Assembly (NCBI RefSeq): GCF_900104845.1
Contig: NZ_FNSR01000003.1
Span: forward strand, 930,001 to 994,000
Source: Paraburkholderia caballeronis
GTDB lineage: Bacteria > Pseudomonadota > Gammaproteobacteria > Burkholderiales > Burkholderiaceae
DNA length: 64,000 nt
Reading direction: 5' to 3'
The first letter of the stretch is position 1. The number at the start of each line of letters is the position of its first letter. A program made the position numbers and the translations under genes. The notes under the pieces were generated by a model. The model worked only from the letters and a program-made list of their open reading frames with translations. It was not told where the DNA came from and made no database searches. Below, in pieces: positions 34,207 to 44,987 of the stretch.

Positions 34207-34680
34207 TCAGTGCGTGACGCGCGTAATGCCGCCGCTCGACACCAGCCGCACGCGTTGCCCCGGCCTGAAGATGTCGCCCGACGACGCCTGCGTGATCGCG
34301 CGCAGTTCACCGTTGTCGAGCAGCACGGTGATCTCGACACCCTGGCGCATCGCCATGGTGTTTTCCACCGCGTTGCCCGCCACCGCGCCTGCCATGCCGC
34401 CGAGGATGCCGGTCGCGATCGAGCCGCGCCCGCCGCCGATCGACGCGCCGGCCAACGCGCCCAGCGCGCCGCCGCCGACCGCGCCGAGGCCGCTCGGCTG
34501 ACCGTCGTTGGCGCTGATCTGAACCGGCCGCACGCTTTCGACGGTCGCCATGCGCACCGTGCTTTCGCGCTGCGCCTGCGCCGAGCGAAACACATCCGGC
34601 GAGCTGCTGTTGTACGCGCATCCGGAAAGCAGTGCCGAAACGCCCACGCAAACCGAAACCATCGTGCCGATCCGTTTCAT
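34207..34680 (-). CDS. SlyB-like glycine-zipper outer-membrane lipoprotein
   Basis: The 157-residue lipoprotein begins MKRIGTMVSVCVGVSALLSGC, so the mature N-terminal Cys follows LLSG. A glycine-zipper segment (LGAVGGGALGALAGASIGGGRGSIATGILGGMAGAVAGNAVEN, residues about 70-112) forms a tight helical hairpin as in SlyB/Rcs-type 2TM proteins. A small beta domain follows (EITVLLDNGELRAITQ, IFRPGQRVRLVSSGGITRV). These proteins support outer-membrane integrity. The start at 34680 fits the lipobox, while an upstream ATG would bury it. Confidence 0.88.
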   Translation of the reverse strand: MKRIGTMVSVCVGVSALLSGCAYNSSSPDVFRSAQAQRESTVRMATVESVRPVQISANDGQPSGLGAVGGGALGALAGASIGGGRGSIATGILGGMAGAVAGNAVENTMAMRQGVEITVLLDNGELRAITQASSGDIFRPGQRVRLVSSGGITRVTH

Positions 34681-35249
34681 CTCTTTTCTCCCGGTTGACC
34701 GTCGTGCCGACGGCGCATGAAGAGCGAACGCATTCGTTTTCAAACATCGATCGTTGTCCGCACAACCCGACTTCACGCGGACCGCGACGTGCCAGTCCGC
34801 CAGCGCGCCTGCAACGAAGTCACTGATCGGACGTTACCGGAAAACGCGATCTCAGCGCGCCAGAGTGACAGGCTCGCCGGCCATCGCCACTACCCGAAAT
34901 AGACGGTATACCCTGCAAAGCGCGATGAAAGACATTTGAAATAAACACCTACCTCACTAAAATGGCTTCGCTTCGCAACGCATTCGACAGAATGAATCGA
35001 GCCTCTCAAGCCAGAGAGTCATGGCCCGAAACAGCGGCCCGCGTCACGAGCGCGTCTCCGCCCCTCGATCAGTAGACCATAACCATAAACCGTCTTGTTC
35101 ACCGGATCGCCTCGCTGTTCGCCCTCGTCAGTGTGATGACCTCGGGCGCCGCCATCGCACAACAGGCGGCGACGCACAGCCGGACCGCGAGCCGGCCGCC
35201 TCGGCCGGCTCGATCGCTGGGCAACGACATCCCCCTCTTCAACGACGAC

Positions 35250-35269
35250 ACGGCGTATCGATACGCCGT
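35250..35269. promoter_or_regulatory. Perfect 20-bp palindrome, candidate enhancer site for acxABC
   Basis: ACGGCGTATC is followed directly by its exact reverse complement. It lies about 215 bp upstream of the -24 element at 35465, the usual distance for an enhancer-binding protein. It is likely a binding site for the activator encoded at 40936. The pairing is inference. Confidence 0.5.
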
Positions 35270-35463
35270 TGCGCCACACAGCCGCGCGACCCGTTCAAGT
35301 CCAACGGCTCGCTGATCCCCAACGCACCGATCGGTCCGGACGGTATCCGTACGCGGCAACAGTCCGGAATCCGGTCGTCTCGCTCTCGACGGCACGTTTG
35401 TCGTTGCGCGCATCCGCTCCGCGATGACCGCCGCACGGCGCATCCGGCCTGCGCCGCCGCCAC

Positions 35464-35479
35464 TGGCATATCCATTGCA
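35464..35479 (+). promoter_or_regulatory. Sigma-54 (-24/-12) promoter of acxABC
   Basis: TGGCATATCCATTGCA matches the sigma-54 consensus TGGCAY-N6-TTGCA, with GG at 35465-35466 and GC at 35477-35478, exactly 10 bases between them. The transcript would start near 35490, leaving an 85-nt leader before acxA. A sigma-54-dependent activator lies just past the operon. Confidence 0.8.
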
Positions 35480-35574
35480 ATGATCCGTCCGCAACGCATC
35501 GCCGAGCGGGTCGTCCGCCCGTTTCCGCGAGTGCGTCGCACGCGCACCATCATTCAATCAACGGAGACACATCC

Positions 35575-37734
35575 ATGGAGACGCAATCCGAAGTCCAGGT
35601 GATGGGCATCGATGCCGGCGGCACGATGACCGACACCTTCTTCGTCCGCGCCGACGGCCGTTTCGTCGTCGGCAAGGCGCAGAGCAATCCCGACGACGAA
35701 TCGCTCGCGATCTTCAACTCGTCGCAGGACGCGCTCGCGCACTGGCAGCGCGACGTCGATGCCGTCTATCCGCAGTTGCTCACCTGCGTGTATTCGGGCA
35801 CCGCGATGCTGAACCGCGTCGTGCAGCGCAAGGGGCTCGACGTCGGCCTCATCGTCAACAAGGGCTTCGAGCATGTGCACTCAATGGGCCGCGCGATCCA
35901 GAGCTACCTCGGTTATGCGCTCGAAGAACGGATCCATCTGAACACGCACCGCTACGACGAGCCGCTCGTGCCGCTGTCGCGCACGCGCGGCGTCACCGAA
36001 CGCACCGACGTGCAGGGTGAAATCGTGATTCCGCTGCGCGAGGCGGAAGTGCGCCAGGCCACCCGCGAACTGGTCGCGGCCGGCGCGAAGGCGATCGTGA
36101 TCTGCCTGTTGCAGTCGCACAAGAACGCGACCAGCGAGCGCGAGGCGCGCGACATCGTGCTCGACGAGCTGAAGCAATCCGGCGCGAACCTGCCGGTGTT
36201 CGCCTCCGTCGACTACTATCCGCAGCGCAAGGAAAGCCACCGGATGAACACGACGGTGCTCGAAGCGTATGCGGCCGAGCCGTCGCGGCAGACGCTGAAG
36301 AAGGTCAGCGACCGCTTCCGCAAGCACGGCGCGAAGTTCGACCTGCGCGTGATGGCGACGCACGGCGGCACGATCAGCTGGAAAGCGAAGGAACTGGCGC
36401 GCACGATCGTGTCGGGACCGATCGGCGGCGTGATCGGCTCGAAGCTGCTCGGCGAGACGCTCGGTTACGACAACATCGCGTGTTCGGACATCGGCGGCAC
36501 GTCGTTCGACATGGCGCTCATCACGAAGGGCAAATTCGCGATCGCCTCGGACCCGGACATGGCGCGGCTCGTGCTGTCGCTGCCGCTCGTCACGATGGAT
36601 TCGGTCGGCGCGGGCGCGGGCAGCTTCGTGCGGCTCGATCCGTACAGCGGCGCGATCAAGCTCGGCCCCGACAGCGCCGGTTATCGCGTCGGCACTTGCT
36701 GGCCCGAAAGCGGCCTCGACACGGTGTCGGTATCTGACTGCCACGTCGTGCTCGGTTATCTGAACCCGGACAACTTCCTCGGCGGCCAGATCAAGCTCGA
36801 CGTCGAACGCGCGCGCGCGCACATCAAGACGCAGATCGCCGATCCGCTCGGGCTGTCCGTCGAGAACGCGGCCGCCGGCGTGATCGAACTGCTCGACCTG
36901 CAACTGCGCGAATACCTGCGCTCGAACGTCAGCGCGAAGGGCTACAACCCGACCGAGTTCGTCTGCTTCTCGTATGGCGGCGCGGGACCGGTCCACACGT
37001 ACGGCTACACCGAGGGGCTCGGCTTCCGCGACGTGATCATTCCCGCGTGGGCCGCCGGTTTCTCCGCGTTCGGCTGCGCATGCGCGGACTTCGAATACCG
37101 CTACGACAAGAGCGTGGACCTCGCGCTGCCGCAGTCCGCGCCCGACGACGACAAGGTGCAGGCGGCGCAGACGATCCAGCGCGCGTGGTCCGAACTGGCG
37201 GCGAAGGTCGTCGAGGAATTCCGCATCAACGGCTTCGACGAAAAGGACGTGATCCTGCGCCCCGGCTACCGGATGCAGTACATGGGCCAGTTGAACGACC
37301 TGGAGATCGACTCGCCGATCCCGTCGGCCGCGACGTCCGACGACTGGGACCGCATCGTCGCCGCGTTCGAGGAGACCTACGGCCGCGTGTACGCGAGTTC
37401 CGCGCGCTCGCCGGAACTCGGCTTCTCGGTGACCGGCGCGATCATGCGCGGGATGGTCGTCACGCAGAAGCCGGTGCTGCCCGCCGATCCCGAGGACGGC
37501 CCGACGCCGCCGAAGAACGCGCGCATCGGCACGCGCCGCCTGTATCGCGGCGGCCGCTGGCACGACGCGGTGCTGTGGCGCATGGAGGCGCTGAAGCCCG
37601 GCAACGCGATCACCGGCCCCGCGATCATCGAATCCGACGCGACCACGTTCGTCGTGCCGGACGGCTTCGCGACGACGCTCGACAAGCACCGGCTGTTCCA
37701 TCTGAAAGAAGTCAAGCAAGGAGACGCGCAATGA
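35575..37734 (+). CDS. acxA: Acetone carboxylase beta subunit
   Basis: The 719-residue subunit belongs to the hydantoinase/oxoprolinase family. The N-terminus VMGIDAGGTMTDTFFVRADG is the nucleotide-binding phosphate loop, and SDIGGTSFDMALI is the second one. Acetone carboxylase (alpha2-beta2-gamma2) joins acetone and bicarbonate to acetoacetate at the cost of ATP. This subunit handles the phosphorylation chemistry. The ATG at 35575 follows GGAGAC. Its stop overlaps acxB by 4 bases (ATGA), ensuring equal translation. The length matches the Xanthobacter protein class. Confidence 0.93.
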   Translation: METQSEVQVMGIDAGGTMTDTFFVRADGRFVVGKAQSNPDDESLAIFNSSQDALAHWQRDVDAVYPQLLTCVYSGTAMLNRVVQRKGLDVGLIVNKGFEHVHSMGRAIQSYLGYALEERIHLNTHRYDEPLVPLSRTRGVTERTDVQGEIVIPLREAEVRQATRELVAAGAKAIVICLLQSHKNATSEREARDIVLDELKQSGANLPVFASVDYYPQRKESHRMNTTVLEAYAAEPSRQTLKKVSDRFRKHGAKFDLRVMATHGGTISWKAKELARTIVSGPIGGVIGSKLLGETLGYDNIACSDIGGTSFDMALITKGKFAIASDPDMARLVLSLPLVTMDSVGAGAGSFVRLDPYSGAIKLGPDSAGYRVGTCWPESGLDTVSVSDCHVVLGYLNPDNFLGGQIKLDVERARAHIKTQIADPLGLSVENAAAGVIELLDLQLREYLRSNVSAKGYNPTEFVCFSYGGAGPVHTYGYTEGLGFRDVIIPAWAAGFSAFGCACADFEYRYDKSVDLALPQSAPDDDKVQAAQTIQRAWSELAAKVVEEFRINGFDEKDVILRPGYRMQYMGQLNDLEIDSPIPSAATSDDWDRIVAAFEETYGRVYASSARSPELGFSVTGAIMRGMVVTQKPVLPADPEDGPTPPKNARIGTRRLYRGGRWHDAVLWRMEALKPGNAITGPAIIESDATTFVVPDGFATTLDKHRLFHLKEVKQGDAQ

Positions 37735-40055
37735 ACATGATTTCCACTCGCGAACTCGGTTTCGCCGACCTGCTGAAGAACGGGATGACGCTGAAGGCGT
37801 TCCGCGACGGCATCCTCGAACGCACCGAGAACACCGGTCACTACAACGGCCTCGAACGGCTCGAACTGCGCGAGTCCGACCCGATCCGCTACGAGAAGAT
37901 GTTCTCGAAGCTGCGCGGCGGCCTCGTGCATGCGCGCGAGACCGCGAAGAAGATCGCCGCGAGCCCGATCGTCGAGCAGGAAGGCGAACTGTGCTTCACG
38001 CTGTACAACGCGGCGGGCGACTGCGTGCTGACGTCCACCGGCATCATCATCCACGTCGGCACGATGGGCGCGGCGATCAAGTACATGATCGAGAATAACT
38101 GGGAACTCAACCCCGGCATCCAGCCCGGCGACATGTTCACCAACAACGACTGCTCGATCGGCAACGTGCACCCGTGCGACATCGCGACGATCGTGCCGAT
38201 CTTCGTGAACGACAAGCTGGTCGGCTGGGTCGGCGGCGTCACGCACGTGATCGACACCGGCGCGGTGACGCCCGGCTCGATGTCCACCGGCCAGGTGCAG
38301 CGCTTCGGCGACGGCTACATGATCACCTGCCGCAAGACCGGCGTGAACGACACGCCGCTGCGCGACTGGCTGCACGAAAGCCAGCGTTCGGTGCGCACGC
38401 CGAAGTACTGGATTCTCGACGAGCGCACCCGCATCGCCGGCTGCCACATGATCCGCTCGCTGATCGAAGAGGTGATCGCGGAAGAAGGGCTCGACGCGTA
38501 CGAGAAGTTCGCGTACGAGGTGATCGAGGAAGGCCGCCGCGGCCTGCAGACGCGCATCAAGGCGATGACGCTGCCGGGCAAGTACCGCAAGGTCGCGTTC
38601 GTCGACGTGCCGTACAACCATCCGGACGTGCAGACGTCGTCCGCGTTCGCGAAGCTCGACTCGATCATGCACTCGCCCGTCGAGATGGAGATCCGCAAGG
38701 ACGGCTCGTGGCGGCTCGACTTCGAAGGCGCGAGCCGCTGGGGCTGGCATTCGTACAACGCGCACCAGGTCGCGTTCACGAGCGGCATCTGGGTGATGAT
38801 GACGCAGACGCTCGTGCCGACGCAGCGGATCAACGACGGCGCGTATTTCGGCACCGAGTTCCATCTGCCGAAGGGTGCGTGGATGAATCCGGACGACCGC
38901 CGCACCGGGCACGCGTATGCGTGGCACTTCCTTGTGTCCGGCTGGAGCGCGCTGTGGCGCGGGCTGTCGCAGGCGTACTTCAGCCGCGGTTATCTGGAGG
39001 AAGTCAACGCGGGCAACGCGAACACGTCGAACTGGCTGCAAGGCGGCGGCATCAACCAGGACGGCGACATCCACGCGGTGAACAGCTTCGAGGCGTCGTC
39101 GTGCGGCACCGGCGCGTCCGCGATCAAGGACGGCCTCAACCACGCGGCCGCGATCTGGAATCCCGAAGGCGACATGGGCGACATCGAGATCTGGGAGATG
39201 GCCGAACCGCTGCTTTATCTCGGGCGCAACGTGAAGTCGAACTCCGGCGGCTACGGCAAGTATCGCGGCGGCTGCGGGTTCGAGACGCTGCGGATGGTCT
39301 GGAAGGCGCAGGACTGGACGATGTTCTTCATGGGCAACGGCTACATGAACAGCGACTGGGGGCTGATGGGCGGCTACCCGCCCGCGGCCGGCTATCGCTT
39401 CGAGGCGCACCGCACCGGCCTGAAGGAACGCATCGCGCTCGGCGAAAGCCTGCCGCTCGGCGGCGACGCGAACCCGGACGTGCCGGACTACGAGAATCAC
39501 CTGAACGCCGGCGCGATCGTGAAGCGCGACCAGCAGTGCATGACGACCGAGGACTGCTACGACAACTACGACCTGTATCTGAACTATCTGCGCGGCGGCC
39601 CCGGTTTCGGCGACCCGCTCGACCGCGAGCCCGAAGCGATCGAGTACGACCTGAACAACGCGCTGCTGCTGCCCGAGTACGCGCGCAAGGTGTACGGCGC
39701 GGTCGCGACGAAGGACGCGAACGGCATCTGGAAGATCGACGCGAAAGCGACCGCGCTCGCGCGCATCGACATCCGCAACGAGCGGCTCGCGCGTTCGCAG
39801 CCGGTCCGCGAGTGGATGCGCGGCGAACGCGAGCGGATTCTGGTCAAGCACGCATCGACGCAGGTGCAGCACATGTTCGCGACCAGCTTCAGCCTGTCGA
39901 AGAAGTTCGAGCAGCAGTTCCGCACGTTCTGGGAACTGCCCGACTCGTGGACGCTGACCGAGGACGAACTCGACGTGCCGACCTACGGGTCGAAGTACCG
40001 GATGGATCTGTCGAAGATGCCCGACGTGCACACCGTCGTGCTCGTCGAAGAATAA
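37731..40055 (+). CDS. acxB: Acetone carboxylase alpha subunit
   Basis: The 774-residue subunit is related to HyuB/HydB hydantoinases. Characteristic stretches are GDCVLTSTGIIIHVGTMGAAIKYM, PGDMFTNNDCSIGNVHPCDIATIVPIF, GWVGGVTHVIDTG and NSGGYGKYRGGCGFETLRMVW. Family knowledge places the manganese site and acetone carboxylation in this subunit. The ATG at 37731 follows AAGGAGA and overlaps acxA. The same frame stays open upstream to 37047 within acxA, but that is a GC-bias extension. Confidence 0.93.
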   Translation: MNMISTRELGFADLLKNGMTLKAFRDGILERTENTGHYNGLERLELRESDPIRYEKMFSKLRGGLVHARETAKKIAASPIVEQEGELCFTLYNAAGDCVLTSTGIIIHVGTMGAAIKYMIENNWELNPGIQPGDMFTNNDCSIGNVHPCDIATIVPIFVNDKLVGWVGGVTHVIDTGAVTPGSMSTGQVQRFGDGYMITCRKTGVNDTPLRDWLHESQRSVRTPKYWILDERTRIAGCHMIRSLIEEVIAEEGLDAYEKFAYEVIEEGRRGLQTRIKAMTLPGKYRKVAFVDVPYNHPDVQTSSAFAKLDSIMHSPVEMEIRKDGSWRLDFEGASRWGWHSYNAHQVAFTSGIWVMMTQTLVPTQRINDGAYFGTEFHLPKGAWMNPDDRRTGHAYAWHFLVSGWSALWRGLSQAYFSRGYLEEVNAGNANTSNWLQGGGINQDGDIHAVNSFEASSCGTGASAIKDGLNHAAAIWNPEGDMGDIEIWEMAEPLLYLGRNVKSNSGGYGKYRGGCGFETLRMVWKAQDWTMFFMGNGYMNSDWGLMGGYPPAAGYRFEAHRTGLKERIALGESLPLGGDANPDVPDYENHLNAGAIVKRDQQCMTTEDCYDNYDLYLNYLRGGPGFGDPLDREPEAIEYDLNNALLLPEYARKVYGAVATKDANGIWKIDAKATALARIDIRNERLARSQPVREWMRGERERILVKHASTQVQHMFATSFSLSKKFEQQFRTFWELPDSWTLTEDELDVPTYGSKYRMDLSKMPDVHTVVLVEE

Positions 40056-40089
40056 GCGCCGGCGCGAACCGCTCAACAGAGGAAACGAA

Positions 40090-40596
40090 ATGTCCACATA
40101 CACGAAGGAACAGATCGCGAACCTGGTCGACGGCAAACTCGACTGGGACACGACACTGCGGATGCTGTCGATGCCGAAGGACAGCGAACGCTTTCAGATG
40201 TACGTCGATTCGTTGCAGAAGAAGCTCGGCTGGCAGGACCGCATCGTGCTGCCGCTCGGGCCGCACCTGTACATCGTGCAGCAGGCGGCGACGAAGAAGT
40301 GGGTCACGCAGTGCGATTGCGGCCACACGTTCTGCGACTACCGGCAGAACTGGAAGCTGCATGCGAACGTGTACGTGCGCGACTCGGACGAGGCGATGGA
40401 CGAGGTGTATCCGCGGCTGATGGCGCCGGATACGCAGTGGCAGGTCTATCGCGAGTACTACTGCCCCGACTGCGGCACGATGCACGACGTCGAGGCGCCG
40501 ACGCCGTGGTATCCGGTGATCCACGACTTCGAGCCCGACATCGACGCGTTCTACGCCGACTGGGTGAAGCTGCCGGTGCCCGAGCGCGCCGACTAG
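40090..40596 (+). CDS. acxC: Acetone carboxylase gamma subunit
   Basis: The 168-residue small subunit starts MSTYTKEQIANLVDGKLDWDTTLRMLSMPKD. Two Cys clusters (CDCGHTFCDYRQNWKLH and YYCPDCGTMHDVE) form a likely zinc site known in this family. It ends with FYADWVKLPVPERAD. The ATG follows AGAGGAAA and lies 34 bp after acxB. It completes the enzyme and is the last gene of the operon before two hairpins. Confidence 0.93.
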   Translation: MSTYTKEQIANLVDGKLDWDTTLRMLSMPKDSERFQMYVDSLQKKLGWQDRIVLPLGPHLYIVQQAATKKWVTQCDCGHTFCDYRQNWKLHANVYVRDSDEAMDEVYPRLMAPDTQWQVYREYYCPDCGTMHDVEAPTPWYPVIHDFEPDIDAFYADWVKLPVPERAD

Positions 40597-40612
40597 CGCG
40601 TCGCGCCCCCCT

Positions 40613-40711
40613 GTCGCACCCCGGCGGGTGCGACCGCCCCCCTGTTCCGTGCGCCGCCGCACTGCGGCGCACGGATAACGGCCGTCCGGAATCCGGACGG
40701 CCGTTTCGTTT
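40613..40711 (+). terminator. Double hairpin terminator after acxC
   Basis: A first hairpin has 9-bp arms at 40613-40621 and 40626-40634. A second, perfect 12-bp stem (40678-40689 with 40693-40704, loop AAT) is followed by TTCGTTT. The second is the better terminator and insulates acxABC from the activator gene. Confidence 0.75.
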
Positions 40712-40935
40712 CCGGACGCGCCGCGCACCGCCGAAGCAGCGATTGCGCCCCGTCGGCCGCTGGTGCGGAACTTGCGAACTCAGGGATGCTCCGGGCGGCG
40801 GCCCGCGATCCGATCGGAGTACGATGTGCGCAGCGGCGCGCCGGACGCGCCGCGACGAGGTGGTATCCCCGACAAAAAACAGCCGGCCGCACGACGGCCG
40901 GCCGCGCGGTCCTCCCGGCCGCCAGGAGACACGAC

Positions 40936-42969
<2,034 letters not shown>

Positions 42970-43282
42970 AGCGCAGCGCGTTTCTGTACCGCGACGCTGT
43001 ATCGGCAGGTCTGCAACGACGGCTGAAATCACGACCGGATGGTTGCGCGATCCCCACGCTGTCGCAACCCCATCGCCGCGTGCTCCATTAAGTCAACACA
43101 TACGGACATGGCGGCTTCGTGTCCGTCCTCCGCCGCGCCTTCGCGTTATCTGCCCGCCTCCGTTCGGCCCCGCACACATCGGCGTTTTCATGCGCACCGG
43201 TTCGAGATGACAATGCAGTACCACGCGCTTCCGCTTCGCCGATGCGATCGTGCCATACCCATCGACATCCGACGAGCCGCCC
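42970..43282. other. Gap before the acyltransferase gene
   Basis: A hairpin with 7-bp arms (43102-43108 with 43120-43126) may end the activator transcript, but it lacks a T-run. Nothing else was recognised in these 313 bp. Confidence 0.35.
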
Positions 43283-44347
43283 ATGAACAAGCTTCATTCG
43301 TTGACCATCCTGCGCGCGCTCGCCGCGACGACAGTGATCGGCTTTCATGCGATGGCGACGTCCGGACCGGCATTCGGCGAATTCGGCGTCGATATCTTCT
43401 TCGTGCTGAGCGGCTTCGTGATCGCGCTGGTGATCGACACGCCAGGGCTCACCGCGCGCCAGTTCCTGGCGGACCGCATCGCGCGGATCGTCCCGCTGTA
43501 CTGGCTGATGACGATGACAGTCTTCGTCGGCGCGATGACGCTGCCCGCGCTGTTCAATTCGACGACCGCCGACGTCGGCCACCTGTTTCAATCGCTGTTC
43601 TTCATCCCGTATCGCAAGGAAAGCGGCCATCTGTTCCCGATGCTGTTCGTCGGCTGGACGCTGAACTACGAGATGATGTTTTATCTGGTCTCCGCGCTTT
43701 CGCTCGTGCTCGTGCGCCGCAAACGCCTGCTGTTCATCGCGGTCGCGATCGCCGCGATCTGGTTCGCCGCAAAGGCGTCCGGCTCGCGTTCAGCAATCGC
43801 CGAATTCGTGTCGCACGAGCGCGTGTTCGAATTTCCGCTCGGCTTCGCCGCGTATCTTCTATGGCGCAATGGCGTGCGGGTCCGGCCCGTCGCGGCCGCT
43901 GCCGTCGTCGCGGCGATGTACGGCTGGATGGCGTTCGCGCAGTGGAAGGGTTTCGCCGACGCGCCGCTGCTCTACTTCGGCGGACCGTCGTTCCTGATGG
44001 TGACGGGCTGCCTCAGCCTCGAATCGATGATCGGGACGAGCCTCCTGTCGCGCGGCGCGATCTTCGTCGGCAACGCGAGCTACGCGACTTACCTGAGTCA
44101 TCCGTACTGCGTGCAAGCCGCGCACAAGCTGATGCCGTCGGTGATCGACGGCTTCGACGCGGCGTCGGCTTCGGGCATCGCGTCGCTCGCCATCGTGGGC
44201 ACCGCGCTCGGATGCGGGCTCTACTGGTTCGCGGATAGACCGCTGCATCGGAACGCCCGTCTTCTGCTGAACGGGAAGCTGCCGCTGGTCGTGCCCCTGC
44301 CGCGCTTCGTACGCGCGCGTAGAACCGCTGACAGGAATCCTGGCTGA
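43283..44347 (+). CDS. Acyltransferase-3 family membrane protein
   Basis: The 354-residue integral membrane protein resembles OafA/YrhL-type O-acyltransferases, which modify surface sugars. The N-terminus MNKLHSLTILRALAATTVIGFHA contains the family R-x-x-A-x-x-x-V-x-x-x-H pattern. FGVDIFFVLSGFVIAL is the second hallmark helix, and RIARIVPLYWLMT is the third. About ten membrane helices are visible, ending near GCGLYWFADRPLHR. The ATG at 43283 gives the conserved start. It stands alone, with no lipopolysaccharide or capsule genes beside it, so the acceptor is unknown. Confidence 0.88.
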   Translation: MNKLHSLTILRALAATTVIGFHAMATSGPAFGEFGVDIFFVLSGFVIALVIDTPGLTARQFLADRIARIVPLYWLMTMTVFVGAMTLPALFNSTTADVGHLFQSLFFIPYRKESGHLFPMLFVGWTLNYEMMFYLVSALSLVLVRRKRLLFIAVAIAAIWFAAKASGSRSAIAEFVSHERVFEFPLGFAAYLLWRNGVRVRPVAAAAVVAAMYGWMAFAQWKGFADAPLLYFGGPSFLMVTGCLSLESMIGTSLLSRGAIFVGNASYATYLSHPYCVQAAHKLMPSVIDGFDAASASGIASLAIVGTALGCGLYWFADRPLHRNARLLLNGKLPLVVPLPRFVRARRTADRNPG

Positions 44348-44987
44348 CGCGCTTTGTGGTACATGCGTCGTGTAGCGCTCGAAGCGAAGCGGTTCGCCGC
44401 TGACGATGACGAACCGCCTTCCTTTTCTCGAATGCTGTGCCGCGCCGCCTCCTCATGCGTGACGCGATGAAGCTCGACACAGGCTGCCCCTCCCGCCTCT
44501 CCCCAGCCTGCAAGACCTGCCGACGTCCTACGTCGATAGCAGGCGATACCGACTCTCCTACGCGACAAACCTGAGTTCGTGTCAAGAATCACCACGACAT
44601 CGCGACTCGACGGCGGCCGCCTCTAGGCCGTTTCGAAGTTATTCGATGTATGGGGCTACCACCGACTTCGACAATGACCATTCCCATCGGAATTGGCCGT
44701 CTGCCACCGGTTTTTGTCACATAACGTCAAATCCACGGCCGTCGAAACGTCGATCCTGATGAAGCGCAATGCGTTGGGCCTGGTCCCACGGCGTAATTCG
44801 TTTCTTTTTGAAGCGTCCATTCCGTCGCCGTGCATTGGAAATGCAATGCAAACGAACTGTGACAGATGGGCGGCTTCATTGCGATGCGCTGCTCGTCCGG
44901 TCCGCTGTCAGGGCGCAGGTTCAGTTTGCCGTCATATTTTCGCGATGCTGATCGACAGCACGCACTCGTATTCGATCTGGAGGAAAG
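44348..44987. other. Leader region of the adhesin operon
   Basis: This 640-bp gap is moderately AT-rich at 44700-44870 and ends with GGAGG directly before the adhesin GTG. It must hold the promoter for a 17-kb operon. I saw no sigma-54 site, clear operator or gene in it. Confidence 0.5.

Larger units (their letters stand above)
34681..35574. other. Long regulatory gap upstream of acxABC
   Basis: This 894-bp stretch has no supportable gene. Short overlapping frames on both strands lack motifs and ribosome sites. Its right part holds a 20-bp palindrome and a sigma-54 promoter, listed separately. A shorter palindrome, ACGGTATCCGT at 35340-35350, partly resembles the long one. Confidence 0.6.

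Noticed and set aside
35391..35417. GGCACG...TTGCG as a second sigma-54 promoter
   Set aside because: The GG and GC are 13 bases apart instead of 10, so it cannot be a -24/-12 element.
35019..35602. Short frames on both strands upstream of acxA
   Set aside because: They cover the promoter and palindrome, have no family resemblance and lack ribosome sites.
35881..40151. Very long minus-strand open frames opposite acxA and acxB (616 and 924 codons)
   Set aside because: They mirror genes with strong family motifs, are Arg/Val/Asp-rich and lack ribosome sites. They arise from GC-rich third codon positions.
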